The position numbers and the translations under genes are program-made. A DNA stretch of 64,000 nucleotides from Saccharina japonica (Eukaryota; Sar; Phaeophyceae; Laminariales; Laminariaceae). Below the pieces are notes generated by a model, which saw nothing but the letters and a program-made list of their open reading frames with translations, did no database searches and was not told the DNA's origin. This document shows, piece after piece, positions 1 through 10,042 of this stretch (positions are counted from its first letter, which is position 1; each line of letters opens with the position of its first letter). Location of the stretch: the NCBI GenBank assembly GCA_008828725.1, contig MEHQ01002406.1, positions 1 to 64,000 on the forward strand, written 5' to 3'.

Positions 1-877
1 TCCAAACGAACAGCTTTCCTTCTTAATTTTGTTTCATTTTTTTACGATAACTTGATCTTGGAACCATTGTACCATTTTTTTTTTATCACGTACCGGTATA
101 CCAACCGATCCACTCCTGTACAAGGTTTTGCGCTGACGCTCATCGCTTCACTAGAAATGTTGGTGGATGGTGTTGGGACAACCGGCCCAGGGATCAACCG
201 ACCCACCCAGTAGTTATTACTCTCTCACCCACAATCCATAACGAATCCCCACCAACCTATATACTTGCGCATGAGCCCAAAAAGGTTTATGTGCTGACAC
301 AAATCGCTTAAAATACAAAACGATCCAATCGATGTCAATTGCAGGAACACAGCAAAAAGAGAAAAACCGCCAACGCAGTAGCTTAATGCAGTTAGGAGTT
401 TGACCACTTGAAGGCGTCTGTCGCGCTCCTCATTCCACCCGTTCTTGTAATTAAAACGGTCCTTACAATTTAGGACACAAGGGGTATTTTGGTGTGGACG
501 GCGGCGAGTTTTTCGAACGAGCGAGGTTCTACTCGTACTCGTACGCTATGTCCAACCCATCTATCTGTACTGCAGCAGTACTGCACCCAAGGTATATTTA
601 TCTTATGGCTCCAACTCCACGTACGGTCAGGGTTGCTGTGCACCAGGCATGTACTGCTGTACTCGCTGTACCTCTGGTATTTCTAGAGACGGGACGTGCC
701 AAAAGTGTTTCCCGCCGCTTCTTCTGTCTGATCAATGACCAATTTACCTTTTCTCCCTCTTTTACTACTTGCTGTCGGTTGCTTTATTTCTTGTCTATGT
801 GCGTCGTCTCGCGCTGCGCAGGTTCGCGTGAGGAACCTGACCTACCTACAGCCCTTCTCGCCTGTGCTGGTTGTTGC
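1..877. other. unassigned intergenic sequence
   Basis: I see no convincing gene, RNA or repeat here. Open frames on both strands are short, lack splice-compatible context and have no recognisable domain. Base composition is mixed, with a GC-leaning stretch around 640-880. Confidence 0.5.
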
Positions 878-1436
878 TGTGATAAGACTGGGTGAGACAC
901 AGAGTATCCCCTTGCAGGTTTGTCTATTAAGCATCCTTGGTGTTACTCACTTTCCGTAGAGTCAAGCGTAGAAGAGAAGCAGCTTATATTAATCCCCGAG
1001 CCAGATGACATCTGCTTCGGGATGGGCTTCAAGTATGGCCCACAGATATTATAAATACCCCGAATACCGAATACGAATGCCATCCAAGTTATACGAAAAC
1101 GGACCAATTACCTATGCAGAGGTAATTACCGGCCTTCCTAGCCCATACCATTACACTAGCCCACCCTGATGAGCCGTATATGCAGAAATATGGGAAAAAC
1201 GGGGAAATCCCAGTTCCCCGAATTAGAACATGAGTCGAAGATGCGGCTCCTCAAAACCCCTCCCACACCTCTAAGTTGCTAGGCTAAGAAGCCGGAAATA
1301 ATCCCGCAAATGGCTCGGGGATTAATAAAAGCTGCTTCTCTTCTACGCTTGACTCTACGGAAAGTGAGTAACACCAAGGATGCTTAATAGACAAACCTGC
1401 AAGGGGATACTCTGTGTCTCACCCAGTCTTATCACA
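878..1436. mobile_element. 559-bp terminal-inverted-repeat (foldback/MITE-like) element
   Basis: The left arm 878-1002 and right arm 1312-1436 are near-perfect reverse complements of about 125 bp. Outer termini read TGTGATAAGACTGGG and its complement. The flanks carry TTGC at 874-877 and 1437-1440, a possible 4-bp target duplication. The 309-bp core has no long ORF. Part of the core (about 1160-1280) resembles the leader of the LTR element near 7118-7260, including a shared CTCCCACACCTCTA word, so the element may have captured retroelement sequence. The superfamily is not assigned. Confidence 0.85.
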
Positions 1437-1654
1437 TTGCTCACACGAGGGTGAGTGCAAGCCCTCTGCTTTTTCTGAACCGCTCTCTTCGTCACAGACA
1501 CCATAATAATGGGACGTGCTGTGTGCTGTGGTCGCTAAAACCATACTTGGGTAATAGTACCCTAGCATGGCGTCAGTGTTTCTCGTATATTATATCGTAC
1601 ACACAGCTACGTACTGGTACTATGTACGAGTTCGTATCAATAATATTAGAAAAA

Positions 1655-1925
1655 CCAACAAAATAACAGCTGTGAGCTCAGGGGTACGCGCCAAAAAGAG
1701 AAAACGACTATATAGAGGGGGGTCTCTAAAACCAAGTGAAAAAAGGAACACAAAAAATAAAAATAAATGAATTTCGCTCATTTCGTCCTGTGATCACAGC
1801 GATCCGGTTTGTTTTTCATTCCGACCTTCCTAGGAGTGTGGTGTTTTTTCTCTTTTTGGCGCGTGCCCTTGGTGAGCTCGAGGATTTCGTTGAAACTCAT
1901 CTTTGCTACATATATGTACGTGCTG
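1655..1925 (-). repeat. F repeat, copy 1, split by a hAT-like MITE
   Basis: Read on the minus strand, 1925-1872 then 1679-1655 match the F-repeat core seen at 11613-11660, 33530-33590 and 49143-49195 (key words GCAAAGATGAG, GAAATCCTCGAGCTCAC, CAGCTGTT). The core is interrupted exactly where the 192-bp MITE sits. Function is unknown; this is a dispersed repeat without coding signal. Confidence 0.7.
1680..1871. mobile_element. hAT-like MITE with 8-bp target duplication
   Basis: The element is 192 bp. Inverted ends share ACGCGCCAAAAAGAGAAAA. It is bounded by an exact 8-bp duplication GTGAGCTC at 1672-1679 and 1872-1879. The F-repeat copy at 49146-49195 gives the uninterrupted target with one GTGAGCTC, so boundaries and duplication length are well supported. 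An 8-bp duplication is the hallmark of hAT elements. It is non-coding. Confidence 0.85.
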
Positions 1926-2140
1926 GTATGCGATGATGACAAGCAGGGCTACGATATAGAGCGGGTCTATGAGCCCTCAGTGTACGCTACAAACAGAGTA
2001 CAAGAAGAGTGTTACATCCCATACTGCTGTACGCTCACCCACTTGCCTCTCAGGTGCACAGCAGCAGCAGTGGCACAAGTCAAAGTAGGCTTTCGAGGCA
2101 CGAGGCTGTCTGCTCGAAACCATTGCGCCCACCAACCACA

Positions 2141-2221
2141 CCCATTCAGCACTGAAAAACTTAACCTAAACTAATCCCAAGTAGTTTGTCCCACAAACAC
2201 GGGGGACCAGTTCTTACAGGG
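2141..2221. mobile_element. degenerate copy of the TTAA-type (piggyBac-like) MITE
   Basis: It aligns over its length with the MITE at 43481-43560 (shared CCCATTCAG start, AGTTTGTCCC middle and GGGGGACCAGTTCTTA near the end). The flanking TTAA is not preserved here. Confidence 0.65.
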
Positions 2222-2564
2222 TTGTACGTGCAGCACTCGTATGGTATGTACAGAGTACAGACAGAACAGCAGCAGCAGTTTTGTTTCTCGCACATATTAT
2301 ATCGTATCATATGTGGATGTCGACGGGTAGAAAAAACGGTTTAAGTCAAGAACACGCGTACTGCGTATACTATCAATCCCAGTTATCTTATTATGTATCT
2401 TGTATGGAGTACAGAGATATAGAGTACAGAACGGTTACAGCAGTATCCCTTTTTGCGTATACACTTGAGTGTACGTCATACATGTGACAAACATACGTAC
2501 AGGAATCTGGTATATCTACGGTGGTATATATGTATGATATAAAACATAGTTACCTGAACCTTAT

Positions 2565-2698
2565 GGTCGCCCCGGTGGTCTAACTGGTAGCCACGGATCC
2601 TGTTGGGTCGGATGTCGAGGGTTCGATTCTCCCCATGCGCCATGGAGGTTTTTATTCTCAAATGACACCGTCTGTCGAGAGCGCATATAATGGCGTTG
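2565..2698 (+). mobile_element. tRNA-headed SINE, copy S1 (3' truncated)
   Basis: The head contains an A-box-like TGGTCTAACTGG and a B-box-like GGTTCGATTC, the two internal RNA polymerase III promoter boxes. The body then matches S10 (46766-47083) through the GAGAGCGCATAT word and stops where a T repeat begins. Confidence 0.85.
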
Positions 2699-2702
2699 TT
2701 GT

Positions 2703-2990
2703 TGTTGTTGTCTTCACAATAAACCCGTTCTTTCTACTCAACCAGGTCAGTACACCCAGTGCCTGTCCTGCTTCCCAATCCTAGAGAGATACAAATTCTG
2801 TGGTCACAGACTGTGAAACAGAGAAAAAAAAAACAAAAAAAAAACGCAAATTGATGGGTAAGCAAGTGAGATGCTGGGCACGAGAACACAACGACACGAC
2901 GAGCCAAACAAAAAAAAATGAACAGAAGACAAATAAAAAACGAATTCTGAAATGAAACAGAATACAAATGACGCAAATGACGCAGGGAGA
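2703..2990 (+). repeat. T repeat, subfamily A
   Basis: It starts with a TGTCTTCACA...CCCGTTCTTTCTAC block, then ACACCCAGTG, TCTGTGGTCACAGACTG and an A-rich tail. It aligns with 31054-31235, 31378-31575 and 57672-57990. A dispersed, probably retroposed repeat of unknown class; no coding sequence seen. Confidence 0.7.
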
Positions 2991-3039
2991 CAGAAGAAGT
3001 AGAAGTGCCCCTACATACAGTAGAAGAACAGAAGCCGTT

Positions 3040-3180
3040 GGTAAGCAAAATTCGACGAGGAGAGTTGACGAGGGAAGAAAGTGCTATAATCTTCTAGCGA
3101 TAAAAATTCTAGGCAAGAACCGTAGTGGGGGAAGAGGGAGAGGAGCCTACTTTGTGACCCCGGATCTGAGTTACGACTAT
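3040..3180 (+). mobile_element. SINE body fragment S2
   Basis: It matches the S10 body from the AATTCGACGA word to GTTACGACTA and lacks the tRNA-like head. Confidence 0.8.
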
Positions 3181-3403
3181 TGATAGACATATATAAAACT
3201 GATAAAATATCGACATATACGAAGTTTTTGAATGAAATATCGGCATATCCAGTTTTATACCGTAGTCAGATAGGGCGATATTATCGCCATAAATCGGGTT
3301 GGTGGGAAAAGCCACCAAGTCGATATTTATTATTCTGTATCTTGAGCAAAGAGCTGGAATTCGTGGAATTATTTGAGCAAAAGTTGGACCGTGGGTGAAC
3401 GGC

Positions 3404-3548
3404 GATCAGAAAAATGGGCACACGAGCGTAGCTTCGGAGCTTGCACACCTATCGTGCGTGCCTGCGGTTTTCCGCAATCAGAAAAATGGGCGCACGAGCT
3501 GAGCGTCTAGAGCTAGCAAACACATCGTGCGTGCCTGCGGTAGTCCAC
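3404..3548 (+). repeat. two-copy tandem duplication, unit about 72 bp
   Basis: Units 3404-3475 and 3477-3548 share ATCAGAAAAATGGGC at the left and ATCGTGCGTGCCTGCGG at the right, with a diverged middle. Confidence 0.8.
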
Positions 3549-3689
3549 TGCTCTGTACCTCCAGCCCGGCAACATGGACAGCGGTAACAGCAGCGACCGC
3601 GAGCTTTTTGCGAAGACAGGGCAGGCGGCCGAGCTATAATTTTCGTTGATGTTTTCACTCCTCCTGCAGCCTGCCTCTTGTAAAATATG

Positions 3690-4215
3690 TTTTCAAGTAG
3701 TTTGTCTGCTGCTGTTTTGGCTTCCTGCTGTAGATATACCAAACACTCGGTCCTTTTGAATATTTTCCTCCTCGGTCTGCCGCCGCCGCTGTAAATACTG
3801 GTGCTGTGTGGCTGTCCTGAGTGCTCCATCTGTGCCGGCAACCCGTCGCTCTGGTCCTCCTGCGTAAATTGGACGGCCACCTTCGCAGGGATATATATAC
3901 GGTGTGCGGTAGGCGCTGTCTACGAGTATAGTTACTCCTGTTGAGCTACAGTAGTACCAGGTATGTTTTTTTGTTGTTTTTTTGTTAATTATCGGACTCC
4001 TGTGAAACCAACGTTTACTATTTCCAAGTACATTGTCTGCTGTTTTCGGCCGTAGATACGAAAGACTCAAATCACTTTGAATATTCCCCTCGTCGGGCTG
4101 CGTCCGCGCCGCCGCCGCCGCCGTAAGTACTTATTATGTTACTCGGCTACTGTCCTCCTTAGTGCCCCATCTGTGCCGTCGAGCTCTTTTCCTCCAGCCC
4201 TCCTGCGCACTCTGC
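3690..4215. repeat. diverged long duplication, unit about 180-200 bp
   Basis: The segments 3690-3870 and 4019-4215 align in order through the same landmarks: a TTTGTCTGCTG-type start, TTTTGAATATT, a (CCG)n stretch, TGTCCT, and CATCTGTGCCG followed by CTCCTGCG. In one minus frame both code for similar basic peptides (ENIQKDRVFGI versus NIQSDLSLSYL). They might be relics of a coding repeat, but no family is recognised. Confidence 0.55.
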
Positions 4216-5335
4216 GATGACGACCAAATTAATAGAGTACACAGTTGCTGTTGTACGGCAGTCTAACGAGAGAAGCAGCTGCAGCCACGGTCTCTTGCCC
4301 GGACCGTGTGCCGTGTGACCTTGGCTGTGTGTGCTGCGTGCTGTGTCGTGTTCCGTGTTTGATCTCGGCGGGGCTGTCATAAACATCATATACGTACGGC
4401 CCGCAGATTAGTTTTTTTTTTTTTTTCAGTTGAGATTTATACCCGATCTGTAGCTGGAAGAATACGCCACTTTCAGTTTTATACCGCGCGAAAGACGACT
4501 CCGGAAATGTCGATATGTTTTTATGTGTAAAGAGTCCAAATATATCACGATATAGAAGTGTAGTAGTAAGGTCTACGATCGTATTCTTTCTGGTCATATG
4601 TTGTGATCAAGAACTGTACATTTTCCCCACGAAGATCGCACCGACACTGGTGTCGATTCGACCGGGAATAAAGAAGTTTTAATGGAGAAGTAACACACAC
4701 ACGCATTTGGCTGTCGCTCACCCTTCCTTCCACATCTTTGTAATACAGTCTACCGCCGTTCGCGTGCGGCCCGCGTAAAACTCGCCTTGGAAGTCCCGGA
4801 CGATATTGGTCCCTGTTTGTAGCCGGTCGGTTATCGGTCGACGGCTTAAACCGGAGCATCAGTCTGTTCCTTGATAAATGCAAGGAGAAATGCTAAAACC
4901 TGGGTTGCTTATGGTCTTTCATTCTGTTAATGAGCTTTTCTCTTGGGTTTCTCCTGAGCTTTAATCATGTTTTATTTTTGTGCTTTTCTTTCTTTTATAT
5001 TTGTTCTTTTATGGCGAGATAATTTTTTTCTAGATGGTAGTGGGGGGGGTTTTTTTGTCCTGTGTTTAATGTATCTTTTAATATATCACCTTGTTGTCTC
5101 ACCGAGCCTCACCCCAATTGGAGGAACATCGAGTCAGCTCGAGGGGAGAGGTCAACGCTCAGCGGACCTCTAACGCCCTCAGATCCGTCTGGCCGGATCT
5201 TTGGTGCTTGACTTTGTGATGTATCCGTCCATGCGTATGATACGTGTTCTGAGATCTACGATAGATACGTCTAACCCTCACCGTCACATCTTTACTTTTC
5301 TATATATCGTACGAGTATTCCATTCTAAATCTTAA
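4216..5335. other. unassigned sequence
   Basis: No recognisable gene or repeat. The stretch 4560-4880 is GC-richer, with a 112-codon minus frame lacking any known motif. The stretch 4960-5100 is T-rich. Confidence 0.5.
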
Positions 5336-5423
5336 CCCTTATAGGACTGGAGTCCCGTTTTAGGGACAAATTACTTATAATTAAAGTGGTTTGTCCCAAA
5401 AAGGGACTGCAGTCCTAAAAGCG
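5336..5423. mobile_element. TTAA-flanked piggyBac-like MITE (88 bp)
   Basis: TTAA occurs at 5332-5335 and 5424-5427. The element starts CCCTTATAGGACTGGAGTCC and its right end is the imperfect complement. TTAA target duplication with C-rich ends is typical of piggyBac-derived MITEs. Related copies lie at 2141, 43481 and 60088. Confidence 0.8.
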
Positions 5424-5427
5424 TTAA

Positions 5428-6562
5428 GTTGCATTTTTTGTGTACGGCGTATTCGAAAACTGCCGCGTATTCGAAAACCACGGAGGAGGTTCCAAAAAAA
5501 GCAGTACCCATTTGTATTTTTTTCAGGAGAGAATCACTTCTTATTCTGTTCTTCATTATTTTCGTATGATATGTATGTACCGAGTAGGTTTACGTTCGGC
5601 ATTAAATTCGGCTACCACCGCCGTAGACCAAACGTTATGTTACCACTTTGTGGCTCTTTTCTCTTTTTCTCCTGACTTTTATTTCGCCAACCAAAGATAA
5701 AAGGCTGTGCAGACAGCAGCGCCAATGCGCCAAAACAAGATATATACGTATCTGTATGTAGTACTCGAGTATGTAGTAAAAAACTGTATTTCAGGCTGTA
5801 GGTATCGTTTTCGTATACAGCTAACCCGGTGATAACGTCATACGTACATATTATACGTATCGTCATCGTCAGTATCAGTGCACAGGGGGTTATTATCGTA
5901 GTATTTGCGGAACAATAAAAAAATTGGCAACAAGATGATGGCGTACTGTGCCTGGCACCATCTCAGGGGTCAGATAGTGGCGAGACACCCATATTTGTTG
6001 GATTTTCTAATCTTGGGGAACATACTGGACCAACTTTGGTCTTCATACAAGGGATACACCCATTTTCTTTGGCACTGTGTTGCCGGTAAGATCATGAACG
6101 ACCCACAGAGTGGTATATACGATAACGTTTGATCTTTTTTCAGGCATGTGTCGTAAGATACCACCCGCCTCCTATTTATAGATGCAGCAGTACCACCTCG
6201 CCACAGGAAACCACCCTACAAAGGGCATAAACAATCGAAACAAAAAAGGCAGGTTTATCACCGGGGCGCGTGAGACAACACCCCCCTGGGCATATACGCC
6301 TTCCAATCAGTATGTACGTATCATATTATATGATACAATAAAATAATACCACTCAGGGCCGGGTGGCGGTACGGGCATATAATACACGCTGTTGTTGAAC
6401 TGCATGATAAAATAATATGAGTTATTATATACCAGGTACGAGTTTCCACCGTGGCCAACTACAAAAACCAGTAGATACTTCGGAATTCTCGTACCATATA
6501 GGGTACCACCGATAGTAAGGTAGTTCGGTGCGCAGGGGTTGGAGCGAAATGCAGTTTTGACG
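5428..6562. other. mostly unassigned sequence with one small ORF
   Basis: An ORF at 5905-6132 (+, 75 codons) has a compositionally protein-like stretch but no domain I recognise, and its complement is also open. The rest is low-complexity TACG and GTAT-rich sequence. Positions 6551-6562 are the left target duplication of the LINE-A insertion that follows. Confidence 0.4.
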
Positions 6563-6645
6563 GGGGGGAGGGGTGGGGGCGTGCTCATTCGTTGCTTGCC
6601 GTAGTCATTTGACCATTGACCACGCATCCCTTTCGAGACGGAGCA
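6563..6645 (-). mobile_element. 83-bp 5'-truncated LINE-A 3' end with poly-C tail
   Basis: In the sense (minus) direction it begins TGCTCCGTCTCGAAAGGG and ends ATGAGCACGC plus a C-rich tail. It matches the 3' ends of the LINE-A copies at 15061 and 35599. An exact 12-bp duplication GCAGTTTTGACG flanks it at 6551-6562 and 6646-6657, as expected for target-primed reverse transcription. Confidence 0.9.
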
Positions 6646-6907
6646 GCAGTTTTGACGAGGGGGGGGGGTGTCTCTGAAGTACCACCTCCTCCTACGAGTA
6701 TTAATAGTAAAATCTGCATTTATTTGAAGCAAGCTGCCTGGAAGCGTAAAAAAAAAAGGTGCCAATTTTCCCGGCTTGCGATATCACCCCCCTTCCTACG
6801 AGTATCACGCCGCTCTTTGGTCTACTAAACTATACCAGGTAGGCACGTGTGCCAAGTGCAGCAAAGTGAGAAGGTATTGCCACCCTGGGACAGTTATGCG
6901 GTATGGG

Positions 6908-7123
6908 CAAGCCCGACTACCGGAGCAGAGGTTGAGACGAGAAGGCCTTCGGTCACTCACAAGATTGATGTTCAATGTATTATTGTATTATCACGCTGAT
7001 GCCGTGCTGAGAGATTTCTGAGCACAAGGGGGGGCAAAGCATTATTAGCTCGATGCGTGTTTCATCAGAAAGACGCCACCTCAACAATAGAGGGGAAACG
7101 GGGATACCATGAATACCATGACA
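6908..7123 (+). repeat. left LTR-like direct repeat of a gag-bearing element
   Basis: About 216 bp, nearly identical to 8514-8727, from CAAGCCCGACTACCGG to ACCATGACA. It lies upstream of the gag frame, and the matching copy lies downstream, so this reads as an LTR pair. The true 5' boundary could lie a little further left. No canonical TG end or clear target duplication was found. Confidence 0.75.
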
Positions 7124-7293
7124 CAAGCCCACCCTGAAGGGCAGTATATGCAAATGCATAGAAATCAGGAGGGTACAAAATTTATCCAGAAAATTCTGAG
7201 AAATGGATCGAAGATACTGTGCTTCACAACCCTCTCCCACACCTCTATAACTTGCAAGGCGGAAGCCTGGTAAACCCGAAGGAAAAATGACAT
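7124..7293 (+). repeat. leader between the left LTR and gag
   Basis: The part 7118-7260 is related to 1160-1280 inside the 878-1436 element. No obvious primer-binding site of the usual TGG type follows the LTR. Confidence 0.5.
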
Positions 7294-8207
7294 AAAAAAT
7301 CTGCAACTTTACAGATAGACGAGGTAGCTGCTGCCGTCGATAACGCTTATATTAACAGTGTTCAACGGCATTATGTCACCATTGATCTCCGTAAGGTTGA
7401 CCGTGTCGCCCCCCTCCCTCTGAGCTCGATAGCTACCCAAGCGGGTGGGACGCAACAACTATCACGGAGTATTAAGCGAGCTCTGGCGGACATTTTAGTT
7501 TTGAGCGATGAACGATGTGTCAAAGGCCTTGAGGCTGATGACTGGATCCGTAGTTGGGAACGACCGCTTCAAAAGGTCGTTATGAAAGCCATTGGCGCTG
7601 ACCGTCCTTCTTCCGCCGACCTCACCGCCGTGTTCGACGATTTTTTTTCGCAGGTGAACCGCAGCCTGGATGCCCACGCCCGCGGGCCGGAGGCTTTTGA
7701 CCAGCTCCTTCGCCTCATCCACAGCCACTTCGGCCACGGAGACAGAACCTCTGCGTTCCAGCGGCTGCAGACTTTTGGCGTAGCCAACGGTACCCCCTTT
7801 TCTGTTTTTTTTCGGTCTTTCAGAGCGGTCGTATCTAGTGTCACAGCCTCGGAGCATGTAGTTGCCCCCGGCTTGTCGATAGTTTTGGAACTGGTTCGCC
7901 GTAGCGTTATGAACCAGTACCCCGGGCTCGTGCCCACGCTTTTCCCGGGTGTTTTGGCCACTGCTGTGCCCACCCTTTTGTCTCGATTGATGCCATGTGG
8001 TTGTCTTTTCAGACCATGGCAACGACTCGAACTCCCGCTATAAGCGGAGAAAAATATTTTCCCCTGCCCCCTTTGGCGGGCCTTTCTTTGCAACAGCATC
8101 CAGGCAGTCGCTCTCAGAGTAGATCTGCCGCCCCGTCGTCCCGTTCGGGACACGTGGGTTCCTCTCACAACCCTGCTGTGATGAGCGTCACTCATGCCGA
8201 CCATTAA
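7294..8207 (+). pseudogene. retrotransposon gag-like polyprotein, frameshifted
   Basis: The frame is open from 7294 to 8043, then a shift near 7985 moves the likely C-terminus into 7995-8207. The middle holds a gag-type stretch, AFQRLQTFGVANGTPFSVFF, followed by a helical RRSVMNQYPGL segment. This is characteristic of capsid regions of Ty3/gypsy-like elements. No in-frame ATG precedes 7582 and a stop lies just before 7294, so the start is lost or spliced. The segment around EAFDQLLRLIHSH recurs as a fragment at 9886-9982. No protease, RT or integrase lies between the LTRs, so the copy is non-autonomous. Expected role: assembly of the intracellular particle that packages retrotransposon RNA. 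Confidence 0.7.
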
Positions 8208-8292
8208 GAGTCTGATCCTTTTTCTCACACGTAAAACCATTGGCCTGCTGACTCTGCTGACTGGGACACTGTATTCCACCCAGGAATATTGC

Positions 8293-8390
8293 GAGGGTCT
8301 ATGGTCATACGACTACGGCCGTGCACGACATGAGTACACCCCCCCCCCCCCCCCCACTGGATCACGCCACGCCTACCGCCGCCTCGTTTG
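8293..8390 (+). mobile_element. 5'-truncated LINE-B 3' end inserted in the LTR element
   Basis: It has the LINE-B terminal sequence (GAGGGTCTATGGTCATACGA ... GACATGAGTACAC) followed by about 16 C. It is bracketed by an exact 20-bp duplication, ATTCCACCCAGGAATATTGC, at 8273-8292 and 8391-8410. Between the poly-C and the right duplication are 35 extra bases (8356-8390) of unknown origin. Confidence 0.85.
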
Positions 8391-8513
8391 ATTCCACCCA
8401 GGAATATTGCACCCCCACTATCGTGTTTTTCTGGCAACCTCCCTCTTGCTTCTCGCCATGGACCCCTTCCAGGTTTACAGTACGTAGACGGTACTTCTTA
8501 TTTGTGCGCGGAA

Positions 8514-8727
8514 CAAGCCCGACTACCGGAGCAGGTTGAGACGAGAAGGCCTTCGGTCACTCACAAGATTGATGTTCGATGTATTATTTTATTATCACGC
8601 TGATGCCGTGCTGAGAGATTCCTGAGCACAAGGGGGAGCAAAGCATTATTTGCTCGATGCGTGTTTCATCAGAAACACGCCACCTCAATAATAGAGGGGA
8701 AACGGGGATACCATGAATACCATGACA
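8514..8727 (+). repeat. right LTR-like direct repeat
   Basis: The partner of 6908-7123, about 95% identical by eye. The whole LTR-to-LTR unit is only about 1.8 kb. Confidence 0.75.
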
Positions 8728-8749
8728 AAATCATACCCATCGTGCTGCT

Positions 8750-9934
8750 GTTACCCCCCGCCGCTATCATCCCCCCGCCGAAAAACCAGCCCCCTGTGAT
8801 AAATAGAGCAAAACTCGAATAACTCATGTCCATTGTCACCGGGGTACGTTACGAGACTGACCCAATCTTGATCCGTGACGAGGCTGTATGTACTGTACGT
8901 AGCCTGGAGACAAAAATCGAGCACCTTGATCTCGTGAGAGTCCTCGCTGGGCAGCACCGACGCGCATGCGACGGTACAACCGATTTTCCCGTTGGAGTGA
9001 AGTGGTGTGTCCGCCCAGTAACGGAGAACATGGTGCCTGAAGTGTTGGAGGTCCATCTCCCGCTCCCATGGTGGTTAGAGAAGGCTTGTACAGTGGGTTT
9101 CGTAGAAGACGGCGACGACGCCGCCCCGACCGCGTACCGACCGGTGTTTGGTAATTTTCTCGACTTCTAGGCGTCCGATGGGCACGGTAACATCGTCCTC
9201 GGTAACGTGGTAAGGAGGTGACTTGGAGGTGTAGTTGGTGAGGACATGCGGCGTTAGTTCCGCGGGGAGAAGCTGCGGGAGGTCAGAGCTGTCGTGTGTG
9301 TTTGCGCAACGCTTGCAGCGAACCACCGACACTCGGCAGGGCGCGTCCACGCACGGCATGTTGTTGGGCATGTCGTTGGGGATGCCGTTGGCGACCGTCA
9401 AGCGTAGCCTCTGCGGGGGAGGGGACGACGGCTAAAATCTTAGATGGCCCGGTCCAGTCGAGCGAGAGTTTCACTCTGATAACCTTAGTGTCGTTGCCTG
9501 CTTGTGCCCCTTGCCGAATGGTAGAGGCGGTGTTGCAGATTCACACCCAACCACCGACGGCGTAGATGGGAAGTTGTTTGAGCCCGTCGGATAGCGCAGA
9601 ACTGCGGCGTTCGACGCGGGCAAGATTGAGGGCGCATTGTTCGCGAACCAGGGCGAACGAGCGCCGCTGGGGCGAACGAGCGCCGCTGGCGGTCGGCGGT
9701 CAGGTGGACATACTCGAGCTGGTCCCGAGCGAGGCTTTGGTGTCGACGAGCGTACGGGTTCTCGAAGATGGTGAGAGGTAGGCGAGGGAGGCAGTTCATG
9801 TGCACCTCATTCGGAGCCAGTCCGGTGGCGGCACTGACGGGATTGTTGTAACGGCACATTTGGCACGAGGACCGAATAGCCGGAGGGAGCGGTGGTCGTC
9901 TCGCAGGTCGGCCGGGGCCTGGGTGCCCACGCAC
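8750..9934 (-). pseudogene. Ty3/gypsy integrase C-terminus plus chromodomain, broken
   Basis: On the minus strand, 9860-9690 encodes NNPVSAATGLAPNEV and LARDQLEYVHLTADRQR, the end of an integrase catalytic region. A 19-bp tandem duplication (9651-9688) shifts the frame. The region 9474-9400 then gives LSLDWTGPSKILAV, the SH3-like C-terminal domain. The region 9170-8960 gives VEKITKHRSVRGRGGV, then PPWEREMDLQ and a VLRYW stretch, a chromodomain (chromovirus type) split over two frames. Its orientation is opposite to the gag element beside it, so this is a separate, rearranged copy. Integrase inserts the cDNA and the chromodomain would guide it to chromatin. Non-functional here. Confidence 0.8.
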
Positions 9935-9982
9935 ACGGGCAGGAGGCCTTCGACCAGCTCCTTTGGCTCATCCACAGCCACC
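9886..9982 (+). pseudogene. gag fragment, second copy
   Basis: Translates to LGAHAHGQEAFDQLLWLIHS, matching the segment at 7645-7730 of the first gag. It ends abruptly in poly-C. Confidence 0.7.
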
Positions 9983-10042
9983 ACCCCCCCTCCCCCCCCC
10001 CCCCGGGGGGGGGGGGGGGGGGGCGGGACGGGGGGGGGTGCG
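9983..10042. repeat. poly-C / poly-G head-to-head junction
   Basis: About 20 C with one T runs directly into about 20 G, then a G-rich stretch. The right half is the poly-C tail of the following minus-strand LINE-B copy. The left half may be the tail of another copy. Confidence 0.8.

Noticed and set aside
2565-2640. Functional tRNA gene
   Set aside because: The B box is good, but the acceptor stem does not close and the same head recurs in front of a constant non-tRNA body, so it is a SINE head.
7495-8279. Long minus frames opposite the gag region
   Set aside because: They are shadows of the plus-strand gag frame; gag-like motifs are only on the plus strand.
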